Assembly: GCF_041890415.1 (NCBI RefSeq)
Contig: NZ_CP169056.1
Location: 868,001 to 932,000 of the forward strand
Origin: Pseudoxanthomonas koreensis_A
GTDB taxonomy: Bacteria; Pseudomonadota; Gammaproteobacteria; Xanthomonadales; Xanthomonadaceae
Direction: 5' to 3'
Length of the DNA stretch: 64,000 nucleotides
In this document: positions 43,653 through 54,729 of the stretch, one piece after another
Position numbering within the stretch: the stretch's first letter is position 1
How the letters are laid out: each line of letters begins with the position of its first letter
The notes under the pieces: generated by a model
The model's input: the letters and a program-made list of their open reading frames with translations, nothing else
Told to the model about the DNA's origin: nothing
Databases searched by the model: none
Made by a program: the position numbers and the translations under genes

Positions 43653-44194
43653 GCGGTCGGTTCCATGTGCAGGGTCTTTTCCAGCAACTCCAGGCGCAGG
43701 TCCGCGCGCAGCGGGATGCCGAAGCGCTCGTCGCCGTAGGGGAACGGCCGGTGGATGCCGGTGCGGGCGTAGCCACGGCGCAGGTAGAAGGCGATCAGGC
43801 TTTCGCGCAGGTCGATCACCGCCATGCGCATGCACCCCAGGCCCCATTGCTCGCGCGCGATGCGCTCGGCCTCGGCCAGGATCGCCTTGCCGGCGCCGCC
43901 GCCCTGCTGCGCGGGCCGCACCGCGAACATGCCGAAGTAGCAGGCATCGTCCTCCGCGGCGATGTGCGCGCAGGCCAGCAATCCATCGCCATCGCGTTCA
44001 CCCAGCAGGACCATGCTGCGCGGCCGGCTGATGTCGGCGGCCAGTATGTCCGGATGGATCCGCGGGCCGTCGAGGATATCGGCCTCGGTGGTCCAGCCCT
44101 GGCGGCTTTCAGGGCCGCGGTAGGCGGAGGTGACCAGTTTGATCACCGCCGGGATGTCGGCTTCGGTGGCAGCGCGGAATGCAATGGAATCCAT
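43649..44194 (-). CDS. GNAT family N-acetyltransferase
   Basis: A 181-residue acetyltransferase. FRAATEADIPAVIKLVTSAYRG is the N-terminal GNAT motif, and MFAVRPAQQGGGAGKAILAEAERIA the acetyl-CoA-binding motif A (R-x-x-G-x-G/A type). The substrate is unknown. It lies 30 bp after sufS and overlaps the Rieske gene, so it is probably part of the suf transcript. Confidence 0.9.
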   Translation of the reverse strand: MDSIAFRAATEADIPAVIKLVTSAYRGPESRQGWTTEADILDGPRIHPDILAADISRPRSMVLLGERDGDGLLACAHIAAEDDACYFGMFAVRPAQQGGGAGKAILAEAERIAREQWGLGCMRMAVIDLRESLIAFYLRRGYARTGIHRPFPYGDERFGIPLRADLRLELLEKTLHMEPTA

Positions 44195-44224
44195 GCCCGT
44201 ATTGTAGGGCGCGGCGTGCGCCGG

Positions 44225-45502
44225 TCACGAGGCCAGCAGGCGCCGGGTCTTGTCCAGGGCGGCTGCGAAGCGCTCGATTTCCTCGTGGGTGTTGTAGAAC
44301 GCCAGCGACGCGCGCACGGTGGCGGCCACCCCGAAAAACTGCAGCAGCGGATGCGCGCAGTGCTGGCCCGAGCGTACCGCCACGCCTTCCAGGTCAAGCA
44401 GGGTGGCCAGGTCGTGCGCATGCGCGCCCTCGACCAGGAACGAGATCACCGCCGCCTTGTGTGGCGCGGTGCCGAAGATGCGCAGTCCCGGGATCGCCTG
44501 CAGCGCTTCGGTGGCATGGGCAAGGAGCTCGGCCTCGCGTGCGGCGATGCGCTCCATGCCCACCGATTCCAGGTAGTCCACCGCCGCGCCCAGGCCGACG
44601 AAGCCGGCGATGTTGGGCGTGCCTGCCTCGAACCTGTGCGGCGGGTCGTTGAACACGGTGCCGTCGAAGCTGACTTCCTTGATCATCTCGCCGCCGCCGA
44701 TGAACGGCGGCATCGCCTGCAGGTGCTCGCGCCGCGCCCACAGCGCGCCGGTGCCGGTGGGGGCGCACATCTTGTGGCCGGTGACGGCGTAGAAGTCGCA
44801 GCCGATGGCGGCCACGTCCAGCTTCATGTGCGGCGCGGCCTGGGAGCCGTCGACCACGGTGGTGATGCCGTGCCGGCGTGCCTGGCGGCAGATCTCGCGC
44901 ACCGGGTTGACCGTGCCCAGCACGTTGGAGACATGCGCCACCGCCAGCAGTTTCACCTGCGGGGTCATCGCCTTGTACAGCGCGTCCAGGTCCAGGCTGC
45001 CGTCGGGCAGGATCCCGGCCACCTGCACCGTGGCGCCGGTGCGCTGGGCGACGAGCTGCCACGGCACGATGTTGGCGTGGTGCTCCATCCGCGAGACCAG
45101 GATCACGTCGCCGGGCTTGAGCCGCGGCAGCGCCCAGGAATAGGCCACCAGGTTGATCGCGAAGGTGGTGCCGCTGCACAGCACCAGCTCGTCGCTGCGC
45201 ACGCTCAGGAAACGCGCCAGGGTGCCGCGCGCGCCCTCGTAGGCCTCGGTGGCCTCGGTGCCCAGCGCGTGCACCGCGCGGCTGACATTGGCGTTCTGGC
45301 GCCGGTAGAACGCGTCCTGCGAGGCGATCACCGGCAGCGGCTTCTGCCCGGTGTTGGCATTGTCGAAATAGACCAGCGGCTTGCCGTGGACCTCGCGCAT
45401 CAGCAGCGGGAAATCGGCGCGGATTCGGGCCCAGTCGACCTCGTTGCCCTCGTGTGCGGGCATGGCGGCATCGTGCACGGCGGCTTGCGGCATCACGCTC
45501 AT
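44225..45502 (-). CDS. sufS: Cysteine desulfurase SufS
   Basis: A 425-residue PLP-dependent class V aminotransferase. AVTGHKMCAPTGTGALW holds the PLP lysine, and VRSGQHCAHPLLQFFG the catalytic cysteine loop of group II desulfurases. It takes sulfur from cysteine as a persulfide for cluster assembly on SufBCD. It overlaps the sufD stop by 4 bp. No sufE or sufU is visible in the window, so the sulfur-transfer partner must be encoded elsewhere. Slightly longer than E. coli SufS (406) because of an N-terminal extension. Confidence 0.95.
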   Translation of the reverse strand: MSVMPQAAVHDAAMPAHEGNEVDWARIRADFPLLMREVHGKPLVYFDNANTGQKPLPVIASQDAFYRRQNANVSRAVHALGTEATEAYEGARGTLARFLSVRSDELVLCSGTTFAINLVAYSWALPRLKPGDVILVSRMEHHANIVPWQLVAQRTGATVQVAGILPDGSLDLDALYKAMTPQVKLLAVAHVSNVLGTVNPVREICRQARRHGITTVVDGSQAAPHMKLDVAAIGCDFYAVTGHKMCAPTGTGALWARREHLQAMPPFIGGGEMIKEVSFDGTVFNDPPHRFEAGTPNIAGFVGLGAAVDYLESVGMERIAAREAELLAHATEALQAIPGLRIFGTAPHKAAVISFLVEGAHAHDLATLLDLEGVAVRSGQHCAHPLLQFFGVAATVRASLAFYNTHEEIERFAAALDKTRRLLAS

Positions 45503-46809
45503 GCCGACGCGCCGTCGCTGCCCAGCGAGGCGGCCAGTGCCGCATCCAGGCGCGCCAGCAACATCTGGCGCAGGCCGTCATCCTCCAGCGCCAGCAGCGG
45601 CTCGCGGCAGAAGGCCACGGTGAGCAGGCGCTGCGCCTGGGCCTGCGGGATGCCGCGCGAACGCAGGTAGAACTGGGCATCGGCGTCGAGCTGGCCGACG
45701 GTGGCGCCATGCGCGGCCTGGACCTCGTCGGCGTCGATCACCAGCACCGGTTGGGTATCGATTTCCGCATCGGCCGACAGCAGCAGGTTCTTGTTGGAGA
45801 GCATCGCATCGGTGCCGTCGGCGCCCGGGCGGATGCCGATGCCGCCGTGGAACACCACCTTGCTGCGACCGGACGCGGTGCCGCGCCAGAGCAGTTCGCA
45901 GGCCGTGTCGCGGGCGATGTGCTCGATGCCCAGGCGGGTGTCGACGTGGCGGCGGCCGTCGCCCAGCAGTACGCCATTGGCCAGCAGCCGGGCGCCGTCG
46001 CCTTCCAGGCGCACGTTGAGTTCGTGCCGGCTCAGGGCCGCGCCCAGTTCCAGGTCGAAGCGGCGGTATTGCGCCTGCCGCGCCAGCACCGCGTCGGTGC
46101 GCGCGAACCGGGTGGCGCGGGCGGCGTCGTGCTGCACGCAGGCGTGGCGGACCACCGCCTCCGCGCCCAGGTGCAGGTGCAGGACCTCGTTGCTCAGGTG
46201 GGCGTGATCGCCGGCGCCAAACTGGTACTCCACGATGTCCAGGGCGGCGCCCTCGCGCAGCTCGATGAAGTGGCGCAGGTGCCAGGCGCGGTCGCCGGAC
46301 TGGGGCACGCCGATGAAGACCAGGTGCAGCGGGGCCGGCGCCCGCACCCCGGCTTCCAGGCGCACGACCGCGCCCTCGTCGGCCAGGGCCGCGTTGGCGC
46401 GGGCGAAGACCTCGCTGCGCTGGCTGTAGCGGCGGGCCAGGAAATTGGCGTCGCGGGGTTCGCCGCTGGCCAGCACCCGCGACAGCGCTTCGACCACCGC
46501 GCCATCGGGCAGCCCGGACAGGTCGCTGTGCGCGGCATCGAAGCGGCCGTTGGCGAACACCATGCGCGGGCAGGGGATGTCGGCCAGCAGCGCCGGATCC
46601 AGCGCAGGCGGCGCGGCATCGGCAGCGGCGAAGGTGCGGCGCTCCAGGGTGCGCAGGGGGGTGTACTTCCAGGCCTCGTCGCGCGGACCGGGCAGGCCGT
46701 CGGCCAGCAGCGCGTCCAGGGCCTGGCGGCGGCCCTGGCCAAGCTGCTGGGCATCGGGCTCGGGCAGCCCGGAAAAAGTGTCGCGGAAGGAATCAAGCAG
46801 CGCGTTCAT
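45499..46809 (-). CDS. sufD: Fe-S cluster assembly protein SufD
   Basis: The start at ATG 46809 (MNALLDSFRDTFSGLPEPD) gives 436 residues; a TTG two codons earlier is the alternative. The conserved SufB/SufD beta-helix core includes HVDTRLGIEHIARDTACELLWRGTASGRSKVVFHGGIGI, with the functionally important C-terminal His. SufD forms the scaffold SufBC2D and helps iron entry. It lies 42 bp after sufC and overlaps sufS. Confidence 0.94.
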   Translation of the reverse strand: MNALLDSFRDTFSGLPEPDAQQLGQGRRQALDALLADGLPGPRDEAWKYTPLRTLERRTFAAADAAPPALDPALLADIPCPRMVFANGRFDAAHSDLSGLPDGAVVEALSRVLASGEPRDANFLARRYSQRSEVFARANAALADEGAVVRLEAGVRAPAPLHLVFIGVPQSGDRAWHLRHFIELREGAALDIVEYQFGAGDHAHLSNEVLHLHLGAEAVVRHACVQHDAARATRFARTDAVLARQAQYRRFDLELGAALSRHELNVRLEGDGARLLANGVLLGDGRRHVDTRLGIEHIARDTACELLWRGTASGRSKVVFHGGIGIRPGADGTDAMLSNKNLLLSADAEIDTQPVLVIDADEVQAAHGATVGQLDADAQFYLRSRGIPQAQAQRLLTVAFCREPLLALEDDGLRQMLLARLDAALAASLGSDGASA

Positions 46810-46851
46810 GGGCAATCCGGAGTCGCAATGGCAGGGAGTGCAGGCGGTGCA

Positions 46852-47616
<765 letters not shown>

Positions 47617-47732
47617 GTGTTTTCTCGTGTCCCGTCCTTCGGGGTGGACTGCAGGAGCAGCGGAATCGGTGGACCGCCGCGCGGTGGTCGCCTGTGTTCC
47701 GATCGCGGTTGCCGCGCCTGCAGGAAAAGTGG

Positions 47733-49199
<1,467 letters not shown>

Positions 49200-49216
49200 T
49201 CGGGCTGCCTGCGGGG

Positions 49217-49666
49217 TCAATTGGTGATGCGCAAGGCGATCTCGCGCCGTCGCGCCGGTGGGGGCGGGGGGCGCAGCATCTGCGCCAGGGTCACCTTGCG
49301 CAAGGCGTCGGCGACCACGTCGTTGATCAGGAGCCAGTTGGCGCGGACGCCGCACTGGTCGGCGATGCCGCACTGGCTGTCGTGCTGGCTGCACTCGGTC
49401 ATCGCCAGCGGCCCTTCCATCGCTTCCACGATTTCGATGAGACTGATGTCGGAGGCGGCCCGGCTGAGCCTGTAACCGCCGCGCACGCCGCGCAGCCCTT
49501 CCACCAGGCCGGCCTGGGCCAGCGGCTTGAGCAGCTTGCTTACCGTGGGCTGTTCCAGGCCGGCGTGCTCGGCCAGTTCGGCCGCGCTCAGCACCTGGCC
49601 CTGGCGTGCGGCGAGCACGGTCAGGACCACGGTTGCGTAATCGGTCAGCTTGTTGACGCGGAGCAT
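49217..49666 (-). CDS. Rrf2 family suf operon regulator
   Basis: A 149-residue winged-helix regulator. LRVNKLTDYATVVLTVLAARQG and LEQPTVSKLLKPLAQAGLVEGLRGVRGGYRLSR are the Rrf2 DNA-binding domain. Three Cys (TECSQHDSQCGIADQCG, about residues 92-105) are spaced to bind a [2Fe-2S] cluster, as in IscR/SufR-type sensors. It is the first gene of the suf operon and probably represses it when clusters are plentiful. A promoter overlapping an inverted repeat lies just upstream. Confidence 0.93.
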   Translation of the reverse strand: MLRVNKLTDYATVVLTVLAARQGQVLSAAELAEHAGLEQPTVSKLLKPLAQAGLVEGLRGVRGGYRLSRAASDISLIEIVEAMEGPLAMTECSQHDSQCGIADQCGVRANWLLINDVVADALRKVTLAQMLRPPPPPARRREIALRITN

Positions 49667-49687
49667 GGGCGGCCGGTTTCGGCTAAA

Positions 49688-49726
49688 GCGTACCGAAATT
49701 GTACTCTTTCAAGATCGCCGGGCCAA
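49688..49726 (-). promoter_or_regulatory. suf operon promoter overlapping an inverted-repeat operator
   Basis: On the minus strand TTGGCC (49721-49726), a 17-bp spacer and TACAAT (49698-49703) form a good sigma-70 promoter 30 bp before the regulator start. GAGTAC and GTACGC, 7 bp apart (49688-49706), make an imperfect inverted repeat over the -10 box, a fitting site for autorepression by the Rrf2 regulator. Confidence 0.6.
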
Positions 49727-49931
49727 GCGCAGGGTGTGACCGGCACCTGACCAGCTGCGGCCACGCCGGCAATCGTGCGGCAGGCAGCGGTGCGAGCGGC
49801 CGCAGCCGATGCCATGCAGGTTGGCGCGGCGCTTCGAATGCCGGTGCATGCCGCGCCGCGCATGCGCAATGGATGGTGCCGGCGCGCGGCATCGGCGAGA
49901 ATCGGCCGCGTCCTCGTCGTCCGGAACCCGC

Positions 49932-50399
49932 ATGTCCCGCAAGATTGCCGCCCGCAAGTCCCCCATCCATGGCAACGGCGTGTTCGCCGTGGCGCCGATC
50001 CGCAAGGGCGAGCGCGTCATCGAGTACAAGGGCCGCCGCCGCAGCCACGAACAGGTGGACGCCGATGTCGGCGGCGACGTGGAGAGCGGCCATACCTTCC
50101 TGTTCACGCTCAACGACGACTGGGTGATCGATGCCACCTACCAGGGCAACGACGCGCGCTGGATCAACCACAGCTGCGATCCCAACTGCGAAGCGGTGAT
50201 CGAGGAGCACGACGGCGAGGACCGGCGCAAGGACCAGGTCTTCGTCGAGGCCGTGCGCGCAATCGCGCCGGGCGAGGAATTGACCTACAACTACGGCATC
50301 ACCCTGGCCGAGCGGCATACGCCGCGGCTGAAGAAGATCTGGGCCTGCCTGTGTGGCTCGCCCAAGTGCACGGGCACGATGCTGCAGCCCAAGCGCTGA
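49932..50399 (+). CDS. SET domain protein (lysine methyltransferase-like)
   Basis: The start at ATG 49932 (MSRKIAARKSPIHGNGVFAVAPI) gives 155 residues, essentially a bare SET domain with post-SET. HGNGVFA is the SAM-binding start; WINHSCDPNCEA and EELTYNYG are the catalytic and SAM-binding motifs; CLCGSPKCTG is the zinc-binding post-SET cysteine motif. Protein lysine methylation is the expected activity; the target is unknown. Single gene, divergent from the suf regulator. Confidence 0.92.
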   Translation: MSRKIAARKSPIHGNGVFAVAPIRKGERVIEYKGRRRSHEQVDADVGGDVESGHTFLFTLNDDWVIDATYQGNDARWINHSCDPNCEAVIEEHDGEDRRKDQVFVEAVRAIAPGEELTYNYGITLAERHTPRLKKIWACLCGSPKCTGTMLQPKR

Positions 50400-50457
50400 G
50401 CCTGGCGTCCCGCCGGCGCCGGCACGGCGGGCGCGAAGAAGGCCGGCTGGGCCGGCT

Positions 50458-50994
50458 TCAGTCCAGCCGCGGGTGCAGCTCGGCCGAGGTGATCTCCCAG
50501 CCGTGGCCATCGATCCGCAGCCGCATGCGGTAGTGGCCCTCCAGCACCTGCGCCCCGGCAGCGTCGTTCAACCGCAGGCGCACCGGGACTTCGACCGCGC
50601 GCGGCGGGTGTTCGCGGTCCAGTGCGACGGGCGGGCCGGTGTCGATCCGCATCGCGTCCGGCTGCGACCTGGCGCGCAGGGCGGCATCGCCGGGCGCCCG
50701 GCCCGGGTCGCCGCGGGCCCAGAACGTGTCGGCAGCGGCGTGGTCGCCGCCGGGCAGCAGCGACAGGTAGGCGTGCAGGATGGCGGCCGCTTCGCGCGGC
50801 CCCGGCGGAGCATCGGCGACGGCATCGGCCGCCGGTGCGTCCGGTGCCGGCGTGGCCGCGGCCGCCGGGGTGCCGTCAGCGGGCCGGACCGGGTCGTCCT
50901 GGTCCGGCGCGGGAATGCCGGGCGGGCGGCTGCACGAGCACTGCGCCAGGGGCAGCACCAGCAGTGCCAGTACCAGCAGGTGGACGTTGCGCAT
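50458..50994 (-). CDS. Secreted hypothetical protein (possible lipoprotein)
   Basis: The start at ATG 50994 gives 178 residues. The signal-like N-terminus MRNVHLLVLALLVLPLAQCSCS has a Cys at the expected lipoprotein position but a Gln before it, so the lipobox is not canonical. An Ala/Pro/Asp-rich linker (about 25-65) leads to a C-terminal domain (REAAAILHAYLSLLPGGDH ... YRMRLRIDGHGWEITSAELHP) that resembles NTF2/lumazine-like folds. Function unknown. It lies 50 bp upstream of nothing related and shares strand with the next gene. Confidence 0.75.
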   Translation of the reverse strand: MRNVHLLVLALLVLPLAQCSCSRPPGIPAPDQDDPVRPADGTPAAAATPAPDAPAADAVADAPPGPREAAAILHAYLSLLPGGDHAAADTFWARGDPGRAPGDAALRARSQPDAMRIDTGPPVALDREHPPRAVEVPVRLRLNDAAGAQVLEGHYRMRLRIDGHGWEITSAELHPRLD

Positions 50995-51044
50995 GCCAGG
51001 GTCCTCGCCAAGGTCGGGCGAGCATAGCGCGGGCGCCGGCTGCC

Positions 51045-51359
51045 TCAACCCTCCTGCGCGGTGCGTTCCAGGCGCTCGACCAGCCGTGCCAGCGGCGCGC
51101 GCAGCTCCTGCAACGGATCGTCCGGCAGTCCGGGCCGGTGGCGAGCCAGCGCATCAAGCAGGCGCGCGCCGATCACCAGCGTGGCGCGTTCGTCGCCGGC
51201 AAGCCCGGGCAGGCGCTGGGTGCCTTCGACCATGCGCAGCCAGTCATCGCGCCCACCCGCGGGCTGTTCGAATTCCAGGCTGCAGCGGCCGGGACTGGGA
51301 AGGCCGCCGGTGTCGATCGGCGTGACCGTGATGCGGTAGCGGTTGGGTTGGGACGCCAT
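51045..51359 (-). CDS. Small DUF3861-like protein
   Basis: The start at ATG 51359 (MASQPNRYRITVTPIDTGGL) gives 104 residues. The opening YRITVTPID and the following LEFEQPAGGRDDWLRMVEG resemble the DUF3861 family of small proteins of unknown function. No signal peptide; probably cytoplasmic. It ends 50 bp before the secreted hypothetical gene on the same strand. The family assignment is tentative. Confidence 0.7.
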   Translation of the reverse strand: MASQPNRYRITVTPIDTGGLPSPGRCSLEFEQPAGGRDDWLRMVEGTQRLPGLAGDERATLVIGARLLDALARHRPGLPDDPLQELRAPLARLVERLERTAQEG

Positions 51360-51465
51360 GGTGCGCCTCCGGGAATGGGGGGATGCATCCAACATAGGTG
51401 CGCGTGGCGGTTGCGACGAGGCCCGCCGCCACGATGGTCCGTTCCATGCCGCGCCCCGGGTGGGT

Positions 51466-52056
51466 TCAGGGCGCGGCGCGCAGCCGTGGCAACGGGTCCA
51501 GTGCCCCGTCCGCGCCGTAAATGCCGTAGTGCAGGTGCGGCGGCGTGCCGCGCGCGTTGCCGCTGTCGCCCACCGTGCCCAGAGGCGTACCGGGCTGGAC
51601 CACGTCGCCCACGGCCAGGCCAGGTGACCATGCTTCCAGGTGAGCGTAGTAATGGCGTTCACCGGCCGGCCCCAGTACCCACACCTGGCGCCCGCCCAGG
51701 CCGCGGTCGCGCACCGCCACAACCACCCCACGCGTGGTGCTTCGCACGGCGGTGCCACGGGGCGCGAAGATGTCCACCCCCTCGTGGCGGCGGTCGCTGC
51801 CCCGCGGAGCGCCGAAAGTGGCGGCGATCTGCGACGCCCGTACCCCGTCCACGGGGACCGGCTGTGCCTGCGGCGCGGGCATCCGCGACAGTTCCCACAG
51901 CAGGCGCGGCCGCTCAAGCACGGAGTGGCGCCAGGCCCACAGGGCGACGAAGGCCACCGTGGCCAGCAGCAGCAGGCGCCAGGCGATGCGTGCCAGCCGG
52001 CGCGCGCGCGTCGGGCCACGTGGTCCGGCGTGACCATATCCGGCCGATGCAGTCAT
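51466..52056 (-). CDS. M23 family metallopeptidase (LytM-like)
   Basis: A 196-residue protein with one N-terminal membrane helix (about 25-45) and a periplasmic M23 domain. RRHEGVDIFAPRGTAV supplies the His and Asp zinc ligands (HxxxD) and HLHYGIYG the HxH motif; YYAHLEAW holds the further catalytic His, so it looks active. M23 enzymes cut peptidoglycan cross-bridges or act as division regulators. It is alone on this strand upstream of the DUF3861-like gene. Confidence 0.9.
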   Translation of the reverse strand: MTASAGYGHAGPRGPTRARRLARIAWRLLLLATVAFVALWAWRHSVLERPRLLWELSRMPAPQAQPVPVDGVRASQIAATFGAPRGSDRRHEGVDIFAPRGTAVRSTTRGVVVAVRDRGLGGRQVWVLGPAGERHYYAHLEAWSPGLAVGDVVQPGTPLGTVGDSGNARGTPPHLHYGIYGADGALDPLPRLRAAP

Positions 52057-52170
52057 GGGCCGACTATCGCAGCCGTGGTGCGCAGGCCTGGTGATGGCCC
52101 GCGTTCCCCCGCCTGGAAGACCATGAACAGCGGGAACGGCACCGACGTCCTGGGTCGGGCCGAGGGAACA

Positions 52171-53130
52171 TCAGTACAGCGCCGGAGCAAAGAGCTCCGA
52201 GATCGGATCTTCGATCTTCCTGAAAGCGGTCTCGAAAACCGCGTTGCGGTGGTACTCGAGATAGGCCGTCTGCTTCGCATCAAAGCCGCCGCAACGCCGC
52301 CCGTTGGTCAGGTCCAGGCCGATCCGGCTGGTGACGTCGGACGGAAGGTGGGACGAGCGCACGAGCGCGCCGTTGTCCTCGAAGGTGATCCATCCGCGGT
52401 CGAAGAGCAGGTCGGCGTGGGGCGTCAGCAGCAGGCCGTTGGCGCCATCTACCCGCTCGGTGCCGCTGGCGCACTTGGACCAGGGCTTGATATGGCTAGC
52501 CCGCAGGAAGCGCAGGTCGGCCACGCCGGTCAGGCGGCAATGCTTTTCCACGTTCAACAGCCTGCGCTTGAACAGTGACTGCTTGACGCGGATCTCCTGC
52601 ACCTGCCGGGAGACCGTGGTGGACAGGTCGATCTCCGGCAGGACGCCGTCTGCAACCTTGCGCTGGAACGGATCGAAGTCGTCCTCGACGGGCTTGAGCT
52701 TGAAGACGATGGCCTTGCGGAGCGCGCCACTCGTATCCGGTACGCCATGTTCCTCGTAGGCGTGGATGAAACGGAACTCGCCCCAGAATCGATAGGGCTG
52801 GCCCTTGCCGAGGCTCTGGAAGATGAGCAGCCTGCGGTTGTGCTGCAGGTGTTCGCGGATCGCGCGGTTGCCGCGGCTGTCCTGCATGTCGCCGGACTGG
52901 CCTTCGCCGTAGTAGTGGAGGATGTTCTCGCCATCCTCCTCTTCCCAGTGGTCGCGGTAGCCGTGCTGCGACCCGGCTTCCCCGGTGAAAAGGATGACGA
53001 AGGGAGAATTGCTGGGCGTGGAGATCCCACCCTGCATTTGCCCGCCGAGGGCGCCATGGATCTGCTGCCGGCGATTGTAGAGCGCGCCGACTTCGAAGGG
53101 CAGGTCCGTGGGCAGCTGCAGCCGGGGCAT
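52171..53130 (-). CDS. HNH endonuclease domain protein, intact copy
   Basis: Taken from ATG 53130 (MPRLQLPTDLPFEVGALYNRRQQIHG), 319 residues; an in-frame TTG at 53160 is the alternative. The N-terminal half (about 10-140, with SPFVILFTGEAGSQHGYRDHWEEEDG) resembles modified-base-recognition modules attached to HNH nucleases. The C-terminal HNH_2-type nuclease has ASHIKPWSKC and NGLLLTPHADLLFDRGWI. Such proteins are often defence or restriction enzymes. A second, inactivated copy with the same orientation lies at 55179-57353. Confidence 0.88.
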   Translation of the reverse strand: MPRLQLPTDLPFEVGALYNRRQQIHGALGGQMQGGISTPSNSPFVILFTGEAGSQHGYRDHWEEEDGENILHYYGEGQSGDMQDSRGNRAIREHLQHNRRLLIFQSLGKGQPYRFWGEFRFIHAYEEHGVPDTSGALRKAIVFKLKPVEDDFDPFQRKVADGVLPEIDLSTTVSRQVQEIRVKQSLFKRRLLNVEKHCRLTGVADLRFLRASHIKPWSKCASGTERVDGANGLLLTPHADLLFDRGWITFEDNGALVRSSHLPSDVTSRIGLDLTNGRRCGGFDAKQTAYLEYHRNAVFETAFRKIEDPISELFAPALY

Positions 53131-53255
53131 GGGCTCCAGGATACCGCTGCGCCTGGCCAAGGGAATAGCTTCCAGCTGCGTCGTTGGCTCCCGTCACTGC
53201 CATCTGCGCGTCAGCAACGTATGGTTGCCGTCGTTCCCGAGTCGGAGGACCCAAC

Positions 53256-54272
53256 ATGACCACCACCTACCGCGCCTGGGCCGCCCCCAAAGCGGGCGCC
53301 CCGCTGGAACCTTTCGAGTACGACCCCGGCCCGCTGGGCGCCGACGAGGTCGAGATCACCATCGAGCACTGCGGCCTGTGCCACTCCGACCTGTCCATGC
53401 TGGACAACGACTGGGGCTTCACCGCCTATCCGTTCGTGCCCGGGCACGAGGCGGTGGGGCGGGTGACGGCGCTGGGGGCGAACGCCAGGGGCGTGGCACC
53501 GGGCCAGCGCGTGGGCCTGGGCTGGAACACGCACAGCTGCCTGCATTGCGAGCAGTGCCTGGCAGGGGAGCAGCACCTGTGCCGCGAGGTGCAGGCCACG
53601 CTCGCCGGGCGCCACGGCGCCTTCGCCGAGAAGGTGCGGGCGCACTGGGTGTGGGTGGCGCCGCTGCCCGTGGGCCTGGAGGCGTCGGAATCCGGGCCGC
53701 TGCTGTGCGGTGGCATCACCGTGTTCGCGCCGCTGCGCGAGCTGGGCATCGCGCCCACGGCGCGGGTCGGGGTGATCGGCATCGGCGGGCTGGGGCACAT
53801 GGCGCTGAAGTTCTGCCGCGCCTGGGGTTGCGAGGTGACGGCGTTCACCACCAGTGCGTCCAAGGAAGAGGAGGCGCGCGCGTTCGGGGCGCACCGGGTG
53901 GTCACCACCGGCGATGCAGCGGCGCTGAAGAAGCTCGCCGGCACCTTCGACCTGATCATCGACACGGTCAACGCGGCGCTCGACTGGCCCGGCCTGATGG
54001 GCGCGCTGGCGCCGAAGGGGCGGCTGCACGTGGTGGGCGTGCCGCTGGAGCCGGTGGCGGTGCCGGCGTTCTCGCTGATCTCCGGGCAGAAGTCGCTGTC
54101 GGGTTCGCCCACCGGCTCGCGCGGGGCGATCGACAGCATGCTCGGCTTCGCCGCCCGCCACGGCGTGGCGCCGCAGACCGAGCACTTCCCGATGAGCCGA
54201 GTGAACGAGGCGCTGGATCATCTGCGCGCCGGCAAGGCCCGCTACCGGATCGTGCTGGACGCCGACTTCTGA
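53256..54272 (+). CDS. Zinc-dependent NAD(P) alcohol dehydrogenase (YahK/AdhC-like)
   Basis: The start at ATG 53256 after GGAGG gives 338 residues. HCGLCHSDLSML and GHEAVGRV hold the catalytic zinc ligands Cys, His and Glu; LHCEQCLAGEQHLC is the four-Cys structural zinc site (one Cys position altered from the usual GxC start); GIGGLGHMALKF is the nucleotide-binding loop. The family reduces aldehydes with NADPH (cinnamyl-alcohol/YahK group). It begins between the two HNH copies, with DUF4287 and GST genes following on the same strand after 235 bp. Confidence 0.93.
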   Translation: MTTTYRAWAAPKAGAPLEPFEYDPGPLGADEVEITIEHCGLCHSDLSMLDNDWGFTAYPFVPGHEAVGRVTALGANARGVAPGQRVGLGWNTHSCLHCEQCLAGEQHLCREVQATLAGRHGAFAEKVRAHWVWVAPLPVGLEASESGPLLCGGITVFAPLRELGIAPTARVGVIGIGGLGHMALKFCRAWGCEVTAFTTSASKEEEARAFGAHRVVTTGDAAALKKLAGTFDLIIDTVNAALDWPGLMGALAPKGRLHVVGVPLEPVAVPAFSLISGQKSLSGSPTGSRGAIDSMLGFAARHGVAPQTEHFPMSRVNEALDHLRAGKARYRIVLDADF

Positions 54273-54507
54273 GGATCAATGCCCCGGGGGGAGGGGTCGT
54301 CCCCGGAGCGGCGACGATCCTGCAAGCGCGGGAGAGGGCAGTAGACGGGTCCGTCACCCTCCTGGGCGGCCGCGGGGCCAGGGGAGAGCCTCCGGCGGGT
54401 TCATGTTTCCCGGCTGCCGTGCCTTGAGGGCGCCTTCCTGTGTCATGTCGAACCTCCGGGTGTCCGTTCGTCGTAACGACGACATCCCCGACACCCAGGA
54501 GCCAGTC

Positions 54508-54729
54508 ATGAACACAGAGACGAAAGCCCGCGGTCCCGCATCGTATTTCCCCTCCATCGAGAAGACCTACGGCCAGCCCGTCGCGCACTGGCTGGCGATC
54601 CTGGAGCAGTCACCGGGACTCCGGCACGGCGAGCTGGTGGCCCTGCTCAAGAACGTGCATGGGCTGGGCCACGGCCACGCCAACGCGCTGGTGGCGCATC
54701 ACCGCGCCACCAGCGGGAGCGGGGCATGA
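54508..54729 (+). CDS. DUF4287 domain protein
   Basis: A 73-residue protein from ATG 54508. SYFPSIEKTYGQPVAHWLAILEQ and LLKNVHGLGHGHANALVAHHRA are the DUF4287 hallmarks, a small all-helical family of unknown function, sometimes fused to DUF5655. The stop overlaps the GST start (ATGA), so the two genes are coupled. The 235 bp upstream shows no other gene. Confidence 0.88.
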   Translation: MNTETKARGPASYFPSIEKTYGQPVAHWLAILEQSPGLRHGELVALLKNVHGLGHGHANALVAHHRATSGSGA

